Shown: piece by piece, positions 59,506-64,000 of the stretch
Layout: each line of letters starts with the position of its first letter
Position numbering within the stretch: the first letter of the stretch is position 1
NCBI RefSeq assembly: GCF_012972705.2
Contig: NZ_JABCSC020000001.1
Coordinates: 620,001 to 684,000, forward strand
DNA: 64,000 nt
Direction: 5' to 3'
From: Uliginosibacterium aquaticum
GTDB taxonomy: Bacteria; Pseudomonadota; Gammaproteobacteria; Burkholderiales; Rhodocyclaceae
The notes under the pieces: model-generated
Seen by the model: only the letters and a program-made list of their open reading frames with translations
Database searches by the model: none
Told to the model about the DNA's origin: nothing
Made by a program: the position numbers and the translations under genes

Positions 59506-59763
59506 ATGAGCAACAAAGGCCAGATGCTGCAAGACCCCTTCCTGAATACCCTGCGCCGCGAGCACATCCCGGTTTCGATCTACCTCGTCAATGGCATCAA
59601 GCTGCAAGGCCATATCGAGTCTTTCGACCAGTATGTGGTGCTGCTGAAGAATACGGTCACCCAGATGGTGTACAAACACGCCATCTCTACCGTGGTGCCG
59701 GCTCGTGCTGTGTCCATCCCGCACGAAAATGCAGGTGATGCACCTGCCGCACCAAAGGAATGA
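59506..59763 (+). CDS. hfq: RNA chaperone Hfq
   Basis: Hfq pairs small RNAs with mRNAs. The 85-residue protein has the Sm1 motif in [20 protein letters not shown]...[18 protein letters not shown] and the Sm2 motif YKHAIST. A short tail follows, typical of betaproteobacterial Hfq. It is followed by two hairpins before hflX. Confidence 0.98.
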   Translation: MSNKGQMLQDPFLNTLRREHIPVSIYLVNGIKLQGHIESFDQYVVLLKNTVTQMVYKHAISTVVPARAVSIPHENAGDAPAAPKE

Positions 59764-59767
59764 ACGT

Positions 59768-59786
59768 CTGCCCGCATGGCGGGCAG
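59768..59786. repeat. Hairpin directly after hfq
   Basis: CTGCCCGC-ATG-GCGGGCAG forms an 8-bp stem with a three-base loop, five bases after the hfq stop. It lacks a clear T tract. Confidence 0.6.
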
Positions 59787-59806
59787 CGGTTTCTCTTAAT
59801 ACCCTG

Positions 59807-59841
59807 ATCCGGGTGCAGCCTGAGGTTGCACCCGGATTTTT
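59807..59841 (+). terminator. Intrinsic terminator between hfq and hflX
   Basis: ATCCGGGTGCA pairs perfectly with TGCACCCGGAT over 11 bases, around a nine-base loop, and is followed by TTTT T. It lies 15 bases before the hflX start, so hflX is reached by readthrough or an unseen promoter. Confidence 0.9.
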
Positions 59842-59855
59842 GCCTGTGCCCCCGC

Positions 59856-61019
59856 ATGTTTGATCGCCCCGCTTCGGAAGGAAATCGCGCCGTCCTGGTG
59901 CAGCTCGATTTTGGTGCCGGAGGGTTGGCGGAACGCCTGGCTGAATTCCAGATGCTGGCGGGTTCGGCAGGCGCTGAAACGGTCGCCATCATTCAGGGCC
60001 GGCGCAAGGCGCCCGATCCAGCCCTGTATGCGGGCTCTGGCAAGGTTGACGAAATCGCCGCCGAGGTTCTTGCCTCCGGGGCAGATATCGTGATTTTCAA
60101 TCATGAATTGAGCGCCGGACAGCAGCGTAATCTTGAGCGTGTGCTGCAGCGTCGGGTCATTGATCGTACAACCTTGATTCTCGATATCTTTGCCCTGCGT
60201 GCCAAGAGTCATGAGGGCAAACTGCAGGTGGAACTGGCCCAGTTGGAACATCTGGCGACGCGTCTGGTGCGTGGCTGGACTCACCTTGAGCGTCAGAAGG
60301 GGGGTATCGGTCTGCGTGGACCCGGCGAGAAGCAGCTTGAAACAGACCGCCGTTTGCTGGGCAAGCGCGTTGCCCTGCTCAAGGAGCGACTGCGGCAGCT
60401 GGAGAAGCAGCGCAAGGTACGGCGTCGCTCAAGGGAACGCAGTGAGGTGCCGGTGGTCTCATTGGTTGGTTATACCAATGCGGGCAAGTCCACCTTGTTC
60501 AATGCGCTATGCAAGGCCGGTGCTTATGCGGCCGATCAGCTCTTTGCCACGCTCGACACGACTTCACGTCGCGTCTATCTGCATGATGCACAACGCCATA
60601 TGGTGCTCTCGGATACCGTGGGTTTCATCCGCGATTTGCCGCACTCGGTCGTGGCTGCGTTTCACGCCACGCTAGAAGAAACGGCGCAGGCAGATCTGTT
60701 GCTACATGTGGTGGATGCATCCTCGGCGGATCGCGAAGCGCAGATTGATGTGGTCAATGAGGTGCTGGCCGAGATCGGTGCGGGCGACGTGCCGCAGATC
60801 CTCGTCTGGAACAAGATCGACATGACGCATGGTGTGCCGACAGTGGAAGAGGATGGCTATGGTAAAATCGAGCGCATTTTGCTCAGCGCCCGCACGGGCG
60901 AAGGGCTGGATCTGCTGCGCAACGCGTTGGCTCGCCAGCTCTTCCCGATCATGATTGCCGGTGAGGCTTTAGGGCCGCCGGCTTCCCCGATGGATGACTC
61001 AGACCAGGCAGACTCATGA
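59856..61019 (+). CDS. hflX: Ribosome-splitting GTPase HflX
   Basis: HflX dissociates stalled ribosomes after heat or antibiotic stress. The 387-residue protein has the HflX N-terminal domain (YAGSGKVDEIA, FNHELSAGQQRNLE) and the GGIGLRGPGEKQLETDRR linker. A G domain follows with GYTNAGKSTLF, DTVGFIRDLP and NKID. ATG 59856 is chosen; the earlier TTG extension runs into the terminator. The end overlaps the start region of hflK. Confidence 0.96.
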   Translation: MFDRPASEGNRAVLVQLDFGAGGLAERLAEFQMLAGSAGAETVAIIQGRRKAPDPALYAGSGKVDEIAAEVLASGADIVIFNHELSAGQQRNLERVLQRRVIDRTTLILDIFALRAKSHEGKLQVELAQLEHLATRLVRGWTHLERQKGGIGLRGPGEKQLETDRRLLGKRVALLKERLRQLEKQRKVRRRSRERSEVPVVSLVGYTNAGKSTLFNALCKAGAYAADQLFATLDTTSRRVYLHDAQRHMVLSDTVGFIRDLPHSVVAAFHATLEETAQADLLLHVVDASSADREAQIDVVNEVLAEIGAGDVPQILVWNKIDMTHGVPTVEEDGYGKIERILLSARTGEGLDLLRNALARQLFPIMIAGEALGPPASPMDDSDQADS

Positions 61020-61033
61020 TTACCGGACTACTC

Positions 61034-62296
61034 ATGTCAATCAACGATCCACGCTGGGGCAACAACAGCCAAAGCGACGACAAGCAGGGTGAGGGCAAGC
61101 GCGGCGATGAGCAGGGGCCGCCAGACCTTGAAGACATCTGGCGGGACTTCAACAACAAGCTCAGCGGCATGTTCGGCAAGCGTTCGGGCGGGGGGGGCGG
61201 CAATCCGCCGCCGCCGGCGCCGCTGAATCCGCGTCAGCTCGGTGGCGGTGTGGTGCTGGTTGTTCTGGCTGCGGTGGCTTTGTGGCTGGGAAGCGGGTTC
61301 TACACAGTCGATGCCAGCCAGCGTGGCGTGGTGTTACGTTTTGGCAAGCTGCAGGAAATCACCAATGAAGGTTTGCGCTGGCACTTGCCATACCCCGTCG
61401 AGGCGGTGGAGTTGGTCAATGTCACGCGTGTGCGCACGGTGGAAGTCGGTTTTCGCGCCAATGACCGGTCCAAGAATCTGCATGAGTCGCTGATGATCAC
61501 GGATGACGAAAACATCGTGAACATCCAGTTTGCCGTGCAGTACACGCTGAGCGATCCGGCGGAGTTCCTGTTTGCTAACAAGGATGCGGATGTCACCGTG
61601 AAGTTGGTGGCGGAGGCTGCCATGCGCGAGATCGTCGGCAAGAGCAAGATGGATTTCGTGCTCTACGAAGGGCGCGAGGCTGTTGCCAAGCAGGTTCATC
61701 TGATGATGCAGAAGGCGCTCGATGAATACCGTTTCGGCCCTTACAAAGGCAGTGGCGTGTTGATCAGCAAGGTGACCATGCAGAACGCCCAGCCGCCGGA
61801 GCAGGTGCAGGAGGCTTTCAATGATGCCGTCAAGGCGGGGCAGGATCGCGAACGCTTGAAGAGCGAAGGCCAGGCCTACTTCAACGATGTGGTGCCGAAG
61901 GCTGAAGGGACGGCCGCACGTCTGCGTGAGGAGTCCAAAGGCTATGCTCAGCGGGTGGTGGCTCAGGCGGATGGCGATGCCAGCCGCTTCAAGCAGATTT
62001 TTGCCGAGTACTCGAAGGCGCCGGAAGTGACGCGCAACCGCATGTATATCGATGCGATGCAACAGGTCTATAGCAATACCACCAAGGTGCTGGTGGACTC
62101 CAAGGGCAATGGCAATCTGCTCTACCTGCCGCTCGACAAGCTGATCCAGAACGGTGGTGCCGCTCCTGCTGCAGCTGTCGATGCCGCTGTACCGGCGAGC
62201 AAGCCGGTTGTCGAGACGCCGGCCGCTGCGCCGCGTCAGGAGCCGGATCCTCGCAGTCGCGAGGCCCTGCGTTCGCGTGAAAGGGAGAGCCGCTGA
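61034..62296 (+). CDS. hflK: HflK, regulator of FtsH protease
   Basis: HflK and HflC form a large membrane cage around FtsH and modulate its proteolysis. The 420-residue protein has a Gly-rich N-terminal cytoplasmic part with DLEDIWRDFNNKL, a membrane helix at about 69-89 and a periplasmic SPFH domain (GVVLRFGKL, VEVGFRAND, LMITDDENIV). The start MSINDPRWGN at 61034 fits the common betaproteobacterial start. An ATG at 61016 within ATGA at the hflX stop is the alternative. Confidence 0.95.
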   Translation: MSINDPRWGNNSQSDDKQGEGKRGDEQGPPDLEDIWRDFNNKLSGMFGKRSGGGGGNPPPPAPLNPRQLGGGVVLVVLAAVALWLGSGFYTVDASQRGVVLRFGKLQEITNEGLRWHLPYPVEAVELVNVTRVRTVEVGFRANDRSKNLHESLMITDDENIVNIQFAVQYTLSDPAEFLFANKDADVTVKLVAEAAMREIVGKSKMDFVLYEGREAVAKQVHLMMQKALDEYRFGPYKGSGVLISKVTMQNAQPPEQVQEAFNDAVKAGQDRERLKSEGQAYFNDVVPKAEGTAARLREESKGYAQRVVAQADGDASRFKQIFAEYSKAPEVTRNRMYIDAMQQVYSNTTKVLVDSKGNGNLLYLPLDKLIQNGGAAPAAAVDAAVPASKPVVETPAAAPRQEPDPRSREALRSRERESR

Positions 62297-63180
62297 TGAA
62301 TGCCCGTTTGCCCGTGATTTTTGGTGCACTGCTGATTGCAGTCGCCGTGCTGTCGATGTCCATCTTCACCGTGGATCAGCGCAAGTACGCGCTGGTCTTC
62401 CAGTTGGGGGAAATCAAACGCTTTGAGACCGAGCCAGGGCTGAAATTCAAGCTGCCCATGATTCAGGATGTGAAGTATTTCGATCGCCGCATTCTGACGC
62501 TCGATTCACCCGAGTCCGAGCTCTTCCAGACGGCGGAGAAGAAGAACGTGCTGGTGGATTCCTTCGTGCGCTGGCGCATCAAGGATCCGGCCGTGTTCTA
62601 TCGTGCCTTCGGGGTCGAGGAGGTGCGTGCCAATACGCGTCTTGAGCAAACAGTGAATGCCGTGCTGCGTGAGGAGTTCGGCAAGCGTCAGGTGCATGAC
62701 GTGATTTCCGGCGAGCGTGAAAAACTCATGGATGCGGTGCAGGCCAAAGCTGCAGCAGATTCCGTACAGTACGGCGTGGAAATTGTTGATGTGCGTGTCA
62801 AGCGCGTAGAGCTGCCGACTGACGTGAGCGAATCCGTATTTCGTCGTATGGAGGCCGAGCGCAAGCGTGTGGCCAACGAGTTGCGTTCCACCGGTTCGGC
62901 CGAGGCCGAGCAGATCAAGGCGGATGCGGATCGTCAGCGTGAGGTGGTGATTGCTGAGGCCTACCGCGATGCTCAGAAGATAAAGGGCGAGGGCGATGCC
63001 AAGGCGGCCGCGATCTACGCAGAGGCGTTTGGCCGCAGCCCCGAGTTCTATCGTTTCTGGCGCAGCATGGAAGCCTACAAGCAGACTTTCCGCAGCAAGA
63101 GCGACATGCTGGTCGTTGATCCGTCTTCCGATTTCTTCAAGTACATGAAGAGCGGTGGCGGCAAGGACAGCGGCAAGTAA
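62296..63180 (+). CDS. hflC: HflC, partner of HflK
   Basis: A 294-residue protein with an N-terminal membrane helix (about 7-25), the VDQRKYALVFQLGEIKRFE entry to the SPFH domain and the SFVRWRIKDPAVFYRAFG segment. The helical tail contains coiled-coil-like repeats (ADADRQREVVIAEAYRDAQKIKGEGDAKAAAIYAEAFG). The ATG overlaps the hflK stop as TGATG, so both are made in balance. Confidence 0.97.
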   Translation: MNARLPVIFGALLIAVAVLSMSIFTVDQRKYALVFQLGEIKRFETEPGLKFKLPMIQDVKYFDRRILTLDSPESELFQTAEKKNVLVDSFVRWRIKDPAVFYRAFGVEEVRANTRLEQTVNAVLREEFGKRQVHDVISGEREKLMDAVQAKAAADSVQYGVEIVDVRVKRVELPTDVSESVFRRMEAERKRVANELRSTGSAEAEQIKADADRQREVVIAEAYRDAQKIKGEGDAKAAAIYAEAFGRSPEFYRFWRSMEAYKQTFRSKSDMLVVDPSSDFFKYMKSGGGKDSGK

Positions 63181-63182
63181 GC

Positions 63183-63368
63183 ATGCTGCGTTATTTTCTG
63201 GCCGCACTGGCCCTGATGCTGGTGTTTGAAGGCCTTGTCCCCCTGTGCGCGCCGGCTGCCTGGCGCGCTACCTTCCAGCGCATTACCCGCTGGGCAGACG
63301 GGCAGATCCGCTTTGCGGGCATGCTCTCTCTGCTCACCGGGGCGCTGCTCTTCATCCTGGTTTACTGA
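63183..63368 (+). CDS. Small inner-membrane protein, DUF2065 family
   Basis: A 61-residue protein with two hydrophobic helices (about 3-22 and 43-60) and the signature [18 protein letters not shown]. This YjeT-like family is found after hflC in many proteobacteria. No activity is known. It starts two bases after the hflC stop. Confidence 0.9.
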   Translation: MLRYFLAALALMLVFEGLVPLCAPAAWRATFQRITRWADGQIRFAGMLSLLTGALLFILVY

Positions 63369-63373
63369 TTCCT

Positions 63374-64000
63374 ATGGCTTTGCCACGCTGGGCGCTGCCC
63401 GAATATTTTGCGGACGTGCTGCCGGTCGAGGCGCAGGGCATTGAGCACCTGCGCCGCGTTCTGCTGGACGAGTTCCGCCTCAACGGCTATCAGCTCGTGA
63501 TTCCTCCGACGGTCGAGTATCTCGACTCGCTGGTGTCTGGTACCGGGCGTGACATGGACGACTCCATGTTCAAGTTCGTCGACCAGATCTCTGGCCGCAC
63601 AATGGCTTTACGCGCCGATACTACGCCGCAGGTCACGCGTATCGATGCCCATTTGCTTAATCGTCAGGGCGTGACCCGCCTGTGCTACTGCGGGCCTGTG
63701 GTGAATGTGCTGCCTCGTTCGATGACTGCATCGCGTGAGCCGCTGCAGATCGGTGCCGAGTTGTACGGCCACGACGGAATCGAGGCCGATGTTGAGGTGT
63801 TGCGTCTTTTGGCGCGCACGCTGGCGCTGTCCGGTGCCCGCGCCAGCCGTATCGATGTGGGGCATGTGGGCTTGTTCCGTGCCCTGGCTGAACTGGCAGG
63901 GCTGGATCGTGAGGCAGAAGAAGCGCTCTTTGGCATCCTGCAGGCCAAGGATGTACCGGCGTTGCGTGATTTCACCGCCACCATGGCTGAGCCTGCGCGC
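63374..64000 (+). CDS. hisZ: ATP phosphoribosyltransferase regulatory subunit, 5' part
   Basis: The first 209 codons are present and the frame is open to the window edge. HisZ is a HisRS-like protein that lacks tRNA charging and activates the short His[18 protein letters not shown] and the class II synthetase elements [15 protein letters not shown] and [10 protein letters not shown] are visible. Synthetase motif 2 is degenerate compared with hisS at 54929, which supports HisZ. It follows the DUF2065 gene by five bases. Confidence 0.95.
   Translation, partial: MALPRWALPEYFADVLPVEAQGIEHLRRVLLDEFRLNGYQLVIPPTVEYLDSLVSGTGRDMDDSMFKFVDQISGRTMALRADTTPQVTRIDAHLLNRQGVTRLCYCGPVVNVLPRSMTASREPLQIGAELYGHDGIEADVEVLRLLARTLALSGARASRIDVGHVGLFRALAELAGLDREAEEALFGILQAKDVPALRDFTATMAEPAR

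Noticed and set aside
63374-64000. Second hisS or other class II synthetase
   Set aside because: Motif 2 residues needed for tRNA charging are not conserved and the context after hflC fits HisZ.

Overview
The window is a GC-rich, densely packed bacterial chromosome segment from a betaproteobacterium. The main evidence is the run ndk-rlmN-pilF-rodZ-ispG-hisS-yfgM-bamB-der-hfq-hflX-hflK-hflC-(DUF2065)-hisZ, the order rpe-gph-trpE...trpG...trpD...trpC, and a pyruvate dehydrogenase operon made of a homodimeric-type E1, a two-lipoyl E2 and an E3 that carries its own lipoyl domain. Pectin and polysaccharide genes plus phaA would suit a Rhodocyclales-like environmental species, but that placement is inference. 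I see no rRNA, tRNA, CRISPR array, insertion sequence, integrase or prophage gene.

Layout. 1-10 kb: the start of a TRAP transporter binding protein, nudC, a patatin-like protein that lacks its catalytic serine, an HDOD-GAF protein, argJ, two tandem secreted paralogues of unknown function, an EAL-like/HDOD protein and a secreted protein of unknown function. 10-20 kb: a minus-strand run (heparinase II/III-family lipoprotein, an unrecognised secreted protein, a solute-binding protein, a CHASE-PAS-GGDEF diguanylate cyclase and a DEAD-box helicase), then a small TPR-like gene and a secreted pectinesterase with a serine-rich linker. 20-30 kb: apaG, rpe, gph and the tryptophan genes, which are interrupted by yqhD, a cation/proton antiporter and a minus-strand secreted protein with a lysine-rich tail. 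30-40 kb: a FixJ-type regulator with its multi-PAS kinase, diverging from aceE-aceF-lpd, then phaA. 40-50 kb: a YidB-like protein, rpiA, phoU, thyA-folA, an unknown 489-residue protein, accA, tilS and a second PAS histidine kinase with no partner regulator. 50-64 kb: the conserved ndk-to-hisZ block.

How the genes work together. Central carbon and cofactor functions dominate: pyruvate to acetyl-CoA (aceE/aceF/lpd), acetyl-CoA use (phaA, accA), pentose phosphates (rpe, rpiA), tryptophan, arginine, histidine and isoprenoid synthesis, and folate/thymidylate. A second theme is signalling in the first 14 kb: an HDOD protein, a degenerate EAL-HDOD protein and a membrane diguanylate cyclase whose gene directly follows that of a periplasmic binding protein. 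A third is extracellular polysaccharide breakdown (14-20 kb). The last 14 kb is cell-envelope and RNA housekeeping.

The least explained parts are the tandem secreted paralogues (5.3-7.1 kb), the binding-protein/cyclase pair (11.4-14.1 kb), the unrecognised secreted proteins at 9-10 and 14-16 kb, the lysine-tailed protein at 28 kb and the unknown protein at 44-45.6 kb. Nothing here amounts to a complete new defence or mobile system.
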